The notes: generated from the sequence alone by a model not told the origin. A DNA stretch of 64,000 nt from Hydrogenophaga crassostreae (GCF_001761385.1 NZ_CP017476.1:4267501-4331500), one strand, 5' to 3'. Counted from the first letter of the stretch, positions 24,773 through 33,972 are shown. Translations and numbers: made by a program.

Positions 24773-24785
24773 TTTCAAGTCCTTG
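24773..24785 (+). promoter_or_regulatory. Candidate IHF site upstream of the hox promoter
   Basis: TTTCAAGTCCTTG matches the IHF consensus WATCARNNNNTTR at all but one fixed position. It sits about 60-75 bp upstream of the inferred start, in an AT-richer stretch, the usual place for IHF to bend DNA between an enhancer and a sigma54 promoter. I could not identify the HoxA enhancer site itself. Confidence 0.45.
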
Positions 24786-24979
24786 TTTTTATTGGAAATT
24801 TCTACCACAGCTTGTGTGTAGCTAAATTCAAGGGAATGTGCGCATGGAAAGCAAACTCTCACCAGGGACGCTATTTCGGTATTTTGTTTTTCAGTCTTCT
24901 GAATTTCGCCGCCTTCGTTCGACCGCTCTTGAAACAGTGGTAGTCCCCCCGATTTCCAAAGTCCGCAGAAGTAGGACGG

Positions 24980-25192
24980 TTATGCAGCCATGGCCAGATG
25001 CTGCTTTGGGGTGAATCCGCTCAGGGCCATGTTCGGGCGGTCGTGACCGTAGGGCCACATCCGCTGCGTGGCGAAGTCCTGAACCTCCTCAATGCTGGAC
25101 CAGCAATACTGGGATAGCCATTCGTGGCGCACCGTTCGGTTGAACCGCTCGACATAGGCATTTTTCTTCGGCTTGCCTGACTGGATGTATGG
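24980..25192 (-). pseudogene. C-terminal fragment of an IS3-family transposase (OrfB)
   Basis: On the minus strand, a frame ending at TAA 24980-24982 reads from about 25192: YIQSGKPKKNAYVERFNRTV, then RHEWLSQYCWSSIEEVQDFA, and ending PKQHLAMAA. This is the conserved end of IS3-family integrase domains, including the catalytic Glu region 'KNAYVERFNRT'. The protein breaks off upstream of YIQ, so only about 70 residues remain and the element is dead. It lies upstream of the hox promoter, mirroring the IS remnants at the other end of the cluster. Confidence 0.8.
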
Positions 25193-25838
25193 ACTTCACC
25201 CGCATCTATAGACAATTATCAACTTCCAGTTCGAAGTTGCTCGAAGTCCATCAGGATCAACTGGTCGAGATGGCAGTGCCTGGTATATGCCCGGCGTCGA
25301 TCGTCAAGCTTGAGCTTTTCAGAGGTGACCACGGTCAGGAAGCAAGGAAGCGAACGCACAGCCTCACATCTCCCGCCCCCCATCCCAGATCTTGAGAACG
25401 CGACTGGCCGCAGGGAAACCCTCCAATACCGCGCGTGTTGCTGCCAATGCCAGATTGATCACCGGTCAGTTTGGCATTGGCGGCAACAAACTCACATTCA
25501 ACCGCGATTTGAAGAGGTACCTGCGGCATGCAAAGTTGGGTGACTGCAGCCCCCTCGATGCCGGTCATCGATGCTGCCGCAATGCCGGGCAAGCCAATGA
25601 CAGCTTCGTGCCCGGCACCGTGAACCTAGCTCCCGGCCACAACAGACAGCAATCGCTGCACAGCCGAAGCTCAGGTCGGCGCGGCAGAGGGCAGCAGAAG
25701 GTCGAATGCAGCCGGTCACAAGTGTGGGCAACAGATGTACAAGATGCAGATTCGTCACTACGGAAGTACCCACAAGCCAAAGATGAATGGCGCAAAGTAC
25801 AAAGCTCGCGGCATTCTTCATCAGCTCGGTAGGGGGAA
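25193..25838. other. About 650 bp with no recognisable gene
   Basis: Short open frames exist on both strands (for example plus 25392-25832 and minus 25335-25592). None has a recognisable domain, a convincing ribosome-binding site or a clear start. The stretch follows the IS3 fragment and may be decayed mobile DNA. I see no RNA gene in it. Confidence 0.5.
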
Positions 25839-25870
25839 GCGACCCGCTAAGCGGCGGAGCGTGGGGGGCC
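25832..25870. repeat. Partial copy of the G/C-rich dispersed repeat next to fau
   Basis: AGCGACCCGCTAAGCGGCGG and the following AGCGTGGGGGG match the start of the tandem unit at 54921 in reverse orientation (GCGACCCGC-N-GCGGCGGAGCGTGGGGG). It ends three bases before the fau stop codon and could form part of its terminator. Confidence 0.55.
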
Positions 25871-25873
25871 TTA

Positions 25874-26512
25874 CTACTTCCGCGGCCAAACGGTACCGGT
25901 ATCGCACAGGATCGCGTCCAGCGGCACATCGTGTGCCTCGGGCTCCAGATCGGGCAACCAGGCAAAGTCATAGCCCAGGCCCACGGTGTAGGGCTTGGGT
26001 TGCAGGCTGGCCAGGGTGCGGTCGTAGAACCCCCCCCCATAGCCCAGCCGGTAACCATTCGGACCATAGCCCACGCAAGGAACAAAGATCAACGTGGGTT
26101 CAACCACCTCGGTGTCTTTGGGCTTGGGAATGCCATATGCGTCTTCCTCCATCGGACAACCGGGGTACCAGGTGTAGAAGGTGAGCGTTTTGTCCACCTT
26201 GTTCACCACAGGCAAGCCGATTTTCCGGTGGCGCTGCGCACTCTTGGCGTCTTCTTCCAAACCGGCTTCCTGCCAGCGGTACAACGCGGGCAGTGGATCA
26301 AACTCTCCTTTGATAGGCCAGTAGGCACCGATCACCGCTTCAGGCCTCTCAATCAGCCAGTAGCGCAATACGCGCTGAAGCAGGTCGTTGCGCCAGGCGC
26401 GATCGGCGAGGTTCTGACGCTTCTCGATCAGTTGCTTTCGCCAGGCTTGCTTGGACCCACTGACAGCAGGGGTTGCGGCCGCATTGGCATCGGGCGATTT
26501 TTTGGTGTCCAT
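25874..26512 (-). CDS. fau: 5-formyltetrahydrofolate cyclo-ligase
   Basis: This enzyme converts 5-formyl-THF to 5,10-methenyl-THF with ATP, returning it to the one-carbon pool. The 212-residue protein has the family sequence IGAYWPIKGEFDPLP and the ATP/substrate site GPNGYRLGYGGGFYDRTL. ATG 26512 (MDTKKSPDAN) is used because the longer ORF runs into slt on the other strand. It diverges from slt with only 39 bp between start codons. It is the gene nearest the hydrogenase operon on this side, but the IS remnant separates them. Confidence 0.93.
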   Translation of the reverse strand: MDTKKSPDANAAATPAVSGSKQAWRKQLIEKRQNLADRAWRNDLLQRVLRYWLIERPEAVIGAYWPIKGEFDPLPALYRWQEAGLEEDAKSAQRHRKIGLPVVNKVDKTLTFYTWYPGCPMEEDAYGIPKPKDTEVVEPTLIFVPCVGYGPNGYRLGYGGGFYDRTLASLQPKPYTVGLGYDFAWLPDLEPEAHDVPLDAILCDTGTVWPRK

Positions 26513-26551
26513 AATCAACGCATGAATCAGGGAATTACCCATCAAGGGAAC

Positions 26552-28519
26552 ATGAAACGCAGTCTCTTTGCCATTATGGCCGCGCTGACGCTTCAAGGCG
26601 CTGCCTGGGCCCAAGACAGCCGCGCCGACGCCGCAATGGTGGAAATGCGCGACGCCTACAGTCACCGGGACAAGGAGAAAGTGAACAACCTGCTGCCCAG
26701 CGTTCGCGGACATGTACTGGAACCCCTTGCGTTGTATTGGGCGACCAAGCCACAACTGGAAACGGCAGCGCCATCCACCATCCGGAACGCGCTTTCCCGC
26801 ATGGCGGGCAGCTATTGGGAAGACCGCTTGCGCAACGACTGGTTGCTGCAACTTGGCAAGAACCGCGACTGGGCCAACTTCGAGATCGAGTTGCCGCGCT
26901 TTCGCATGAACGACGACCGGCAGGTGCAGTGCTACGGGCTCATGCTTGATGCAGCCGCCAGACGCATACCCGCAGGTGAAGCCGCTCGCCAGACCACCGA
27001 GCTCTGGCACCAGCAGCGCGACGCCGAAGATGGCTGCTCAACGGCAGCAAAAGCGTTTCTTGACAGTGGCCACATGCCGCCGGAAGCCGCCTGGATGCGC
27101 GCCCGCCTGGCTGTGGAGGCCAACAAACCCGATGCGGCATTGCAAGCCATCGGTCTGCTTGACCCTCAGTGGGCCGGCATCGCCAAAACCATTGTCAAAG
27201 ACCCTGGCGACTACGTTGACGACAAAATCACCGCGATCCGGCCGCGCACCAAAGAACTGGTGACCTTGGCGATTGTTCGCCTGGGCGCCATCGATCTGCC
27301 GGCAGCGGTGCAAAACCTGCAACGCAAGCGCTGGGCCGTTCAGCTCACCGATGAAGAACTGGGCTGGGCCTGGGGCTCACTGGGCCAGCGCGCGGCCAAG
27401 GCCCTTGATCCGAATGCACTGAGCCTCTACGCCAATGGGCAAGACCGCTTCATGAGCGCCGACCACCTCGCGTGGAAAGCCCGGGCTGGTTTGCGTGCCG
27501 GGCAATGGAACGCTGTTCGCGACGCCATTGCCGCCATGTCTCCCGCTCAACGCAGCGAACCGGTCTGGGTGTACTGGCAGGCACGCAGCCTGCAGGCGCT
27601 GAGGTTGCCCGAAGCGCCACAACAGGTACAGGCTTTGTATGCATCGATTGCGTCAACCACCGGTTTTTATGAACAACTGGCCATGGAAGAACTGGGTCAG
27701 GCCATCGGCGTCCCCCCCATGCCTTTGCCTGTAAGCACCGAAGAGTTGCGCACGGCGGAAAGCAACCCGGGCGTACAACGCGCGCTCACTTCATTCCGAC
27801 TGGGACTGCGCAGCGAGGCCGTGCGCGAATGGCATTACACCGTGGCCCTGCACAGCACGGTGGATCTGACCGACCGCGAGCTCCTGGCCATCGCCCAACT
27901 GGCCTGCAACAACAGCCTGTGGGACCGCTGCATCAACACCAGCACCCGCACCCAAGTGGCGCTGGATCACAAACAACGCTTCCCCACCCCCTACTTGCCG
28001 CAAGTCACCCAGCGCGCGCAAGCCATCGGGCTCGACCCGGCTTACGTCTATGGCCTCATCCGCCAGGAAAGCCGCTTCGTGGTCGCTGCACGGTCGGGTG
28101 TGGGGGCCTCTGGCCTGATGCAAGTCATGCCAGCCACCGCGCGCTGGACTGCACGCAAGATCGGCCTGACCGATTTTCAGCCGTCACAAATCAACGACCG
28201 GGACACCAATATCCAGATCGGCACGGCCTACCTCAAACTCGCTCTTGACGATTTTGAAGGTTCCATGCCCATGGCCGCTGCGGCCTACAACGCAGGCCCG
28301 GGTCGCCCGCGCAGATGGCGCGAGGGACCCACGCTGGCCGGCGAAATCTGGACCGAGAACATTCCATTCGATGAGACCCGCGACTATGTCAAACAGGTTC
28401 TGGCCAACACCACCAACTACGCAGCCCTGTTGACAGGGCAACCGCAATCGCTTCGTGCGCGCCTGGGCGTGGTGATGCCCAGCGCGGTCAAAGCGCCACC
28501 CATTCTTGAATCCGAATGA
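26552..28519 (+). CDS. slt: Soluble lytic murein transglycosylase
   Basis: This periplasmic enzyme cleaves peptidoglycan glycan strands with formation of 1,6-anhydro-muropeptides. The 655-residue precursor has a signal peptide (MKRSLFAIMAALTLQGAAWA), a long alpha-helical superhelical domain (about 25-480) and a C-terminal SLT goose-lysozyme-like domain. The catalytic Glu lies in GLIRQESRFVV, followed by SGVGASGLMQVMPATA and the AAAYNAGPGR motif. The start at 26552 has AAGGGAA upstream. The end overlaps the next gene by 4 bp (ATGA). Confidence 0.95.
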   Translation: MKRSLFAIMAALTLQGAAWAQDSRADAAMVEMRDAYSHRDKEKVNNLLPSVRGHVLEPLALYWATKPQLETAAPSTIRNALSRMAGSYWEDRLRNDWLLQLGKNRDWANFEIELPRFRMNDDRQVQCYGLMLDAAARRIPAGEAARQTTELWHQQRDAEDGCSTAAKAFLDSGHMPPEAAWMRARLAVEANKPDAALQAIGLLDPQWAGIAKTIVKDPGDYVDDKITAIRPRTKELVTLAIVRLGAIDLPAAVQNLQRKRWAVQLTDEELGWAWGSLGQRAAKALDPNALSLYANGQDRFMSADHLAWKARAGLRAGQWNAVRDAIAAMSPAQRSEPVWVYWQARSLQALRLPEAPQQVQALYASIASTTGFYEQLAMEELGQAIGVPPMPLPVSTEELRTAESNPGVQRALTSFRLGLRSEAVREWHYTVALHSTVDLTDRELLAIAQLACNNSLWDRCINTSTRTQVALDHKQRFPTPYLPQVTQRAQAIGLDPAYVYGLIRQESRFVVAARSGVGASGLMQVMPATARWTARKIGLTDFQPSQINDRDTNIQIGTAYLKLALDDFEGSMPMAAAAYNAGPGRPRRWREGPTLAGEIWTENIPFDETRDYVKQVLANTTNYAALLTGQPQSLRARLGVVMPSAVKAPPILESE

Positions 28520-29427
28520 CCACCATGACCCACTCCAATCGCCGCATTCTGCTGCTCGGTGGCTCGGGCTTTCTGGGGCGCCATGTTTGCGAGAAATTGC
28601 ACCGCGCCGGGTTTTCCATCACCGTGCCCACCCGCCGCGCGAGCAACGCCCAGAGCGTGCAACACCTGCCCCGCCTGACCGTGGTCGAGGCCAATGTGCA
28701 CAGCGAATCAGACCTGGTGCGCCTGTTGCCGGGGCACGATGCGGTGGTCAACCTGATCGCCATTCTTCACGGCACCGAAGACGCCTTCGAACGCACCCAT
28801 GTGGCCCTGCCAACCCAATTGGCCAAGGCCTGCGCCACCAGCGGTGTCAAGCGGCTGGTGCACGTGAGCGCGCTCGGCGTGGCCCTCGACAGTCCTTCCC
28901 GGTACCAGCGAAGCAAGGCGCGCGGGGAAGCGGTACTGCGAAAGGCGGGGCTTGAATTGACGGTGTTGCGCCCCAGCGTGATTTTCGGTGAGGGCGACCG
29001 CTTTCTCAACCTGTTTGCCCGCCTGCAGTCGGTTTTTCCCGTGGTGCCACTGGCAGGCGCCCAGGCAAGGTTTCAGCCGGTATGGGTTGAAGATGTGGCC
29101 CTGGCGGTGGTCGAGTGCCTGAAGGTCACCCCTTCACCATCGGTGATCGAATGCGTGGGACCTGATGTGATGACGCTGGCCGATCTGGTGCGCGTCGCTG
29201 GGCGCCATGGCAGCCGCCAGCGACCCATTGTTCCGCTGCCCATGGCGGTGGGCCGGTTGCAGGCCATGTTGATGGAACTGGCCCCGGGTGAGCCCCTCAT
29301 GAGCCGCGACAACCTGGCCGCCATGTCGGTCGACAACGTCGCCAGCGGCACCCTGCCTGGCATGGGCGCACTGGGCATCAGCCCCTCCAGCGTACACAGC
29401 ATCGCACCAACCTACCTGCGGGCGTAA
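28516..29427 (+). CDS. Complex I NDUFA9-like NAD(P)-binding protein
   Basis: This atypical short-chain dehydrogenase/reductase has 303 residues. The N-terminal Rossmann motif LLLGGSGFLGRHVCEKL (GxxGxxG) is clear, with VNLIAIL, the SDR-like YQRSKARGE (YxxxK-type) and VLRPSVIFGEGD. The whole follows the NDUFA9 family, whose bacterial members have an uncertain role (possibly quinone- or lipid-related). Translation is coupled to slt through the ATGA overlap. Confidence 0.85.
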   Translation: MTTMTHSNRRILLLGGSGFLGRHVCEKLHRAGFSITVPTRRASNAQSVQHLPRLTVVEANVHSESDLVRLLPGHDAVVNLIAILHGTEDAFERTHVALPTQLAKACATSGVKRLVHVSALGVALDSPSRYQRSKARGEAVLRKAGLELTVLRPSVIFGEGDRFLNLFARLQSVFPVVPLAGAQARFQPVWVEDVALAVVECLKVTPSPSVIECVGPDVMTLADLVRVAGRHGSRQRPIVPLPMAVGRLQAMLMELAPGEPLMSRDNLAAMSVDNVASGTLPGMGALGISPSSVHSIAPTYLRA

Positions 29428-29586
29428 AACACCGCCGAACCATCGGGCACAGGTGTTCAAGGCGCCTCTGCACGCAAGGCCCCGCCAAAGTCGCCTGGGC
29501 AACCGGTTCAAACTCAAACCAGCCCAATCTGGATGGCGGCACCGTTTTTCCAGACTGATCACCGAAACAAATCCACAGGACAACCC

Positions 29587-29925
29587 ATGGCCACCCCAGC
29601 CCCCCGCACCGTTGCACGCAAATCTGCCGCCAAGGCCGCTGCACCTGCTCAAAACCCGACCTACCGCGCTGAACACCAGCGCGACGTGATCAACCGCTTG
29701 AAACGCATCGAAGGCCAGGTGCGTGGCCTGATCGACATGGTGGAGCAAGGCCGGCCCTGCGAAGACGTGGCCCAGCAGATGTCTGCGGCACGCAAAGCCA
29801 TGGACAAGGCGTTCTACCGAATGATGGCCTGTTCGGTCATGGAGGCGGTATCGGATTCAGGCAACGGCGGCGAAACCTTGCGCGAGGTGGAGCGCTCGAC
29901 CCGGATCCTCGAACGCTATGCCTGA
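29587..29925 (+). CDS. CsoR/FrmR/RcnR-family regulator with non-canonical ligand positions
   Basis: This 112-residue protein has the all-helical DUF156 fold: RAEHQRDVINRLKRIEGQVR, GLIDMVEQGRPCEDVAQQMS, AARKAMDKAFYRMMACSVME. The first sensor Cys (GRPCEDV) is present. At the second helix, where CsoR has His and Cys four residues apart, alignment gives Ser and Ala instead, with a Cys one residue before the His position (MMACSVMEAV). The effector therefore cannot be assigned. An Ala/Lys-rich N-terminal tail precedes the fold. ATG 29587 is preferred to an ORF start at 29533. No metal or formaldehyde gene lies nearby. Confidence 0.8.
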   Translation: MATPAPRTVARKSAAKAAAPAQNPTYRAEHQRDVINRLKRIEGQVRGLIDMVEQGRPCEDVAQQMSAARKAMDKAFYRMMACSVMEAVSDSGNGGETLREVERSTRILERYA

Positions 29926-30098
29926 CAACACCGCCTTGTCCATGCCGTCTTTCAACTCTTTCAACGGGAAGCCGTCGCAACCCTGAACAGAAACACCACC
30001 CTGGCCCTCTGGTCATGGCGCATCAAATCGCGTATTTTTGAGCATCAATCCGCCCCCCGCTGCGTTTTAGGATGGGGCTACTTTTCTGGAGTGATCCC

Positions 30099-30806
30099 AT
30101 GGCATTGAAGCTTTACATCGGCAACAAAAATTACTCATCCTGGTCCATGCGGCCTTGGGTGCTGCTCAAACAGGCGGGCATTCCGTTCGAAGAGGCCATG
30201 GTGCGCTTTGACTCCTTTGAACCGGGGTCGGCTTTCAAAAAGTCCCTGCAGGGCGTGTCGCCCATAGGCAAGGTTCCCGTGCTGGTCGACGACGGGTTTG
30301 CTGTCTGGGACACGCTGGCCATCGCCGAATACCTGGCCGAGAAATTTCCAGAAAAGACCCTGTGGCCAGCCAACGCCCAGGCCCGAGCAAGGGCCCGCAG
30401 CGTTTGCGCCGAGCTGCACAGCGGCTTTGGTGCCCTGCGCAGCCATTGCCCCATGAACATCGAAGCCAGCCTGGTGGACACCGGCCGCCTGCTCTGGCGC
30501 GACCGGCCCGCCCTGCGCGCCGACATGGCCCGCCTGTGTGGCCTGTGGGGCGAGTTGCTGGCGACGCAACCCCAGAAAATGCCCGACGGCAGCGGCCCCA
30601 TGCTGTTTGGCACATTCACCATCGCCGATGCATTTTTCGCTCCGGTGTGCATGCGCCTGAAAACCTACCAACTGCCGCTGCCAGCCGATCTGGCAGCGTA
30701 TGTGGATCGCGTGGCTGCGTTGCCGGGCGTGCAGGCCTGGATTCAAGACGCTCTGGCCGAACAGGATTTCCTGGACTTCGAGGAGCCCTACCGCCTCGGT
30801 CGCTGA
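30099..30806 (+). CDS. Glutathione S-transferase family protein
   Basis: This 235-residue GST has the N-terminal thioredoxin-like domain with the active-site start LYIGNKNYSSWSMRPWVLLK (Ser of SSWSMRP as the probable catalytic residue) and the cis-Pro glutathione site GKVPVLVDD. It also has the ED/WDT-type DTLAIAEYLAEKFP. A helical C-terminal domain (about 95-235) follows, with GTFTIADAFFAPV. The substrate is unknown. ATG 30099 has TGGAG upstream. cca follows after 34 bp. Confidence 0.9.
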   Translation: MALKLYIGNKNYSSWSMRPWVLLKQAGIPFEEAMVRFDSFEPGSAFKKSLQGVSPIGKVPVLVDDGFAVWDTLAIAEYLAEKFPEKTLWPANAQARARARSVCAELHSGFGALRSHCPMNIEASLVDTGRLLWRDRPALRADMARLCGLWGELLATQPQKMPDGSGPMLFGTFTIADAFFAPVCMRLKTYQLPLPADLAAYVDRVAALPGVQAWIQDALAEQDFLDFEEPYRLGR

Positions 30807-30840
30807 GGCCAGCGCCCACTGGGCGCTCTACACTTCGCCC

Positions 30841-32130
30841 ATGGACATTTACCTCGTGGGCGGCGCAGTGCGCGATGCCTTGATGCAGAAATCGGCAGGT
30901 GCCCCGGCGCCGGCCCATGTTGATCGCGACTGGGTGGTGGTTGGCGGCTCACCGCAGGCCATGCAAGACCAGGGCTACCTGCCGGTCGGGCGCGATTTTC
31001 CTGTTTTTCTGCACCCGACCACCCAGGAGGAATATGCGCTCGCGCGCACCGAGCGCAAGACCTCGCCCGGCTACCACGGCTTTGCTTTTCACGCCGAACC
31101 CGGCGTCACGCTGGAAGACGATCTGGCGCGGCGCGACCTCACCATCAATGCCATGGCGGTGGACGCCGCCGAGGCCGATGACCCCGCGCACGGCAGGCTG
31201 ATCGATCCCCACGGTGGCCAGCGGGATTTGCGTGAACGGGTCTTGCGCCACGTCACCCATGCTTTCGCCGAAGATCCGGTGCGCATCCTTCGCCTGGCAC
31301 GATTCGCGGCCCGGTTTCCCGATTTTTCGGTCGCGCCCGAAACCATGGTGCTGATGCAGGACATGGTCGCCGATGGCGAGGTCGACCACCTGGTGCCCGA
31401 GCGCGTGTGGCAGGAACTCTCACGCGGCCTGATGGAGCAGCGGCCCAGCCGCATGCTGGACGTGTTGCGCGAGTGCGGCGCCTTGGTGCGCATCCTGCCG
31501 GAGGTGGACAAGCTCTGGGGTGTGCCACAACGCGCCGAGTACCACCCCGAAATCGATACCGGGGTGCACCTGATGATGGTGCTGGACATGAGTGCCCGCC
31601 TCAACGCTTCGCTGCCCGTGCGCTTTGCCTGCCTGTGCCACGACCTCGGCAAAGGCACCACACCCGCCGATGTGTTGCCGCGCCACATCGGCCACGAACA
31701 GCGCAGCGCGCGCTTGCTCAAAGGCGTCTGTGAGCGTTGGCGCATCCCCCGCGAAAGCCGGGAGCTGGCCGACGTGGTGGCGCGTGAGCACGGCAACATC
31801 CACCGCAGCGAGAGCCTCAACGCCGATGCCCTGTTGCGCTTGCTGGAGCGCTGCGACGCGGTGCGCCGCCCCGAGCGCTTTGCCGAGGCCCTGCTGGCCT
31901 GCGAATGCGATGCAAGGGGACGCCTGGGTTTTGCCGAAGTGGCTTACCCGCAACGCCAGCGGCTGCTGAAAGCGCTCGCGCTGGCGCAACAGGTGGCCAC
32001 CCAGCCGATCGCCGAAGCCGCGCTCGCGCGCGGCATGAACGGACTTGCGATTGCCCAGCAAATTCAGCGCGCCCGCGCCCTGTCCATCGCAACCGGATTG
32101 CCCGAGACAGCCTCGGAGGGCCCGGAATAA
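30841..32130 (+). CDS. cca: CCA-adding tRNA nucleotidyltransferase with HD domain
   Basis: This enzyme adds or repairs the 3' CCA end of tRNAs. The 429-residue protein has MDIYLVGGAVRDALM, the catalytic DRDWVVVG (DxD-like), RRDLTINAMAVD and the RNA-binding ERVWQEL. It also has a C-terminal HD phosphohydrolase domain (CLCHDLGKGTTP, then HIGHEQRS), so it is the bacterial class II type with phosphatase/phosphodiesterase activity known in the family. The start matches the family N-terminus exactly. Confidence 0.96.
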   Translation: MDIYLVGGAVRDALMQKSAGAPAPAHVDRDWVVVGGSPQAMQDQGYLPVGRDFPVFLHPTTQEEYALARTERKTSPGYHGFAFHAEPGVTLEDDLARRDLTINAMAVDAAEADDPAHGRLIDPHGGQRDLRERVLRHVTHAFAEDPVRILRLARFAARFPDFSVAPETMVLMQDMVADGEVDHLVPERVWQELSRGLMEQRPSRMLDVLRECGALVRILPEVDKLWGVPQRAEYHPEIDTGVHLMMVLDMSARLNASLPVRFACLCHDLGKGTTPADVLPRHIGHEQRSARLLKGVCERWRIPRESRELADVVAREHGNIHRSESLNADALLRLLERCDAVRRPERFAEALLACECDARGRLGFAEVAYPQRQRLLKALALAQQVATQPIAEAALARGMNGLAIAQQIQRARALSIATGLPETASEGPE

Positions 32131-32294
32131 CCCCGGGCAGAGCCTGGGCCAGCGGCTTGGGCGATACTTGAACCAAACAGCCCCGATCGACTTGGTCGGA
32201 CGTGCTGTTTTTTCACTTTCGCATGCGCCACTTCACGCGCGCACGCCTGTCCGGCATCGACACGCCCACAACCCCTAACCGGAGACCTGTCCAT

Positions 32295-33200
32295 ATGATT
32301 CCTGAATGGCTGACCCAACTCAACACGTGGTGGGGAGAAATGAACGGCCCCGTGGCCACTTTGCTGCGCATCGCCCTGATTCTGTTGGGTGCCTGGGTGG
32401 TCAAGGGCCTCTTGAACCGCGCCATTGGCGGCATGCGCACCCGCATCGGCCAGCGCATGGACGACCGCGAAGCCGCCCAGCGGGCTGAAACCCTGGGCCG
32501 TGTGTTCCGCTACCTGGTCACCGTGGTGATCGGCCTGGTCACCGTGATGCTGGTGCTGGCCGAACTGGGCGTCTCGCTCGCGCCCATTCTGGGCGCCGCT
32601 GGCGTGGTCGGCCTCGCCGTGGGTTTTGGCGCCCAGAGCCTGGTGAAAGACTTTGTGACGGGCTTTTTCCTGCTGCTGGAGAACCAGATCCGTCAGGGCG
32701 ATGTGGTGCAGGTCGATGGCCACACCGGAACGGTGGAAGAAATCACTTTGCGGTTTGTTCGCCTGCGCGACTACGAAGGCGCGGTGCACTACGTGCCCAA
32801 CGGCCAGATCACCACCGTCGTCAACATGACCCGCGGCTTTGGCAATGCGGTGTTTGAAATCGGCGTGGCCTACCGCGAAGACATCGACGAGGTGATGCCA
32901 CTCATGCGCAAGGTTGCGGCACAGCTGCGCGCGGACGAAAAGTATGCTGCCCGCATCCAGGACGACCTCGACATCGCCGGCGTCGACCGCTGGGACGACT
33001 CGGCGGTCATCATCCGGTGCCGCATCCGTTGCGTGGCCGGGGAACAGTGGGGCGTGAAGCGCGAATACCTGCGGCGCCTGAAAGCCGCCTTTGACGAACA
33101 CGCGATCGAGATCCCCTTCCCGCACCTGACGGTCTATGCGGGCCAGGACCGGGAGGGCAAGGCACCACCCTTCCAGTTGCAGCAACTGAGTGCGCCGTGA
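32295..33200 (+). CDS. Small mechanosensitive channel, MscS family
   Basis: This 301-residue protein has three transmembrane segments (about 22-40, 72-95, 100-125) followed by the MscS pore and vestibule signature GAAGVVGLAVGFGAQSLVKD and VTGFFLLLENQIRQGD. The beta domain has YVPNGQITTVVNMTRGFG. It would open under hypo-osmotic stress to release solutes. ATG 32295 is preferred to an upstream in-frame start at 32202. The 164 bp before it hold no gene. Confidence 0.93.
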   Translation: MIPEWLTQLNTWWGEMNGPVATLLRIALILLGAWVVKGLLNRAIGGMRTRIGQRMDDREAAQRAETLGRVFRYLVTVVIGLVTVMLVLAELGVSLAPILGAAGVVGLAVGFGAQSLVKDFVTGFFLLLENQIRQGDVVQVDGHTGTVEEITLRFVRLRDYEGAVHYVPNGQITTVVNMTRGFGNAVFEIGVAYREDIDEVMPLMRKVAAQLRADEKYAARIQDDLDIAGVDRWDDSAVIIRCRIRCVAGEQWGVKREYLRRLKAAFDEHAIEIPFPHLTVYAGQDREGKAPPFQLQQLSAP

Positions 33201-33251
33201 GGTCTGGGCCGCAGCGCTTCTTTGTCCCATAAAAGCCGGATAATTTGCGCC

Positions 33252-33962
33252 ATGGCCCACCTACTGATTGTTGAAGACGACGAACTGCTGCGCGATGGGC
33301 TGAGTGCGCAACTCAAACAGGCCGGGTACCTGATCGATACAGCCGACGATGGTGAGGCCGCACTCGACTACCTGCACAAGCAGGCCTTCGACGGCGTGTT
33401 GCTCGACCTGGGTTTGCCCAAAATCGACGGGCTGGAAGTTTTGCAGCGCTTGCGTCAAACCTTGCCCGCCCTGCCGGTATTGATTCTGACCGCACGCGAC
33501 GGCGTGGAAGACCGTATCGCCGGTCTCAATGGCGGCGCCGACGACTACCTCACCAAACCCTTCAACGGCGACGAATTGCTGGCGCGGTTGCAAGCCATGC
33601 TGCGCCGTGCCAGCCTGCCCGCTTTCGGTACCCGTACCAGCACCATCCATCCGCCCGCCCATGCAGGCGGCGCCCTTCGCGTAGACCCGTCCATGCCACG
33701 CGCCTGGTTGGGTGAAGTGGCCATCGAACTGACGCAGCGCGAGTGGGAGTTGCTCGCTTTGCTGGTGCGCTGCGAGGGACAGGTGGTGAGCCGCGAAGCC
33801 GTGCTCGCGGCCTGGCAATCCGACGCCGGGGAAGGTGGTGCATTGGCCTCCAACGCACTGGAGGTGTATGTGCACCGCCTGCGCCGCAAGCTTGCCGACT
33901 CCCGCCTGAACATCCGCAACATCAGGGGACTGGGCTACATGCTGGAAACGGCACGGCCATGA
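33252..33962 (+). CDS. OmpR-family response regulator
   Basis: This 236-residue regulator has a receiver (DD at 9-10 in VEDDELLRDGL, phospho-Asp in VLLDLGLPKIDG near 51, K in YLTKPF) and a winged-helix OmpR-type DNA-binding domain (IELTQREWELLALLVRC, ALEVYVHRLRRKL, IRNIRGLGYMLE). It resembles the TctD/QseB group. A linker of about 30 residues with a Pro/His-rich stretch separates the domains. The kinase gene starts 10 bp downstream. The target promoters cannot be told. Confidence 0.92.
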   Translation: MAHLLIVEDDELLRDGLSAQLKQAGYLIDTADDGEAALDYLHKQAFDGVLLDLGLPKIDGLEVLQRLRQTLPALPVLILTARDGVEDRIAGLNGGADDYLTKPFNGDELLARLQAMLRRASLPAFGTRTSTIHPPAHAGGALRVDPSMPRAWLGEVAIELTQREWELLALLVRCEGQVVSREAVLAAWQSDAGEGGALASNALEVYVHRLRRKLADSRLNIRNIRGLGYMLETARP

Positions 33963-33972
33963 TCGGGCCCGC

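Noticed and set aside
25392..25832. A 146-codon plus-strand frame between the IS3 fragment and fau
   Set aside because: No family resemblance, no good ribosome-binding site, and composition like non-coding remnant DNA.
32064..33260. A 398-codon minus-strand frame opposite mscS
   Set aside because: The plus-strand product is a clear MscS protein. The antisense translation is His/Gln-rich with no domain.
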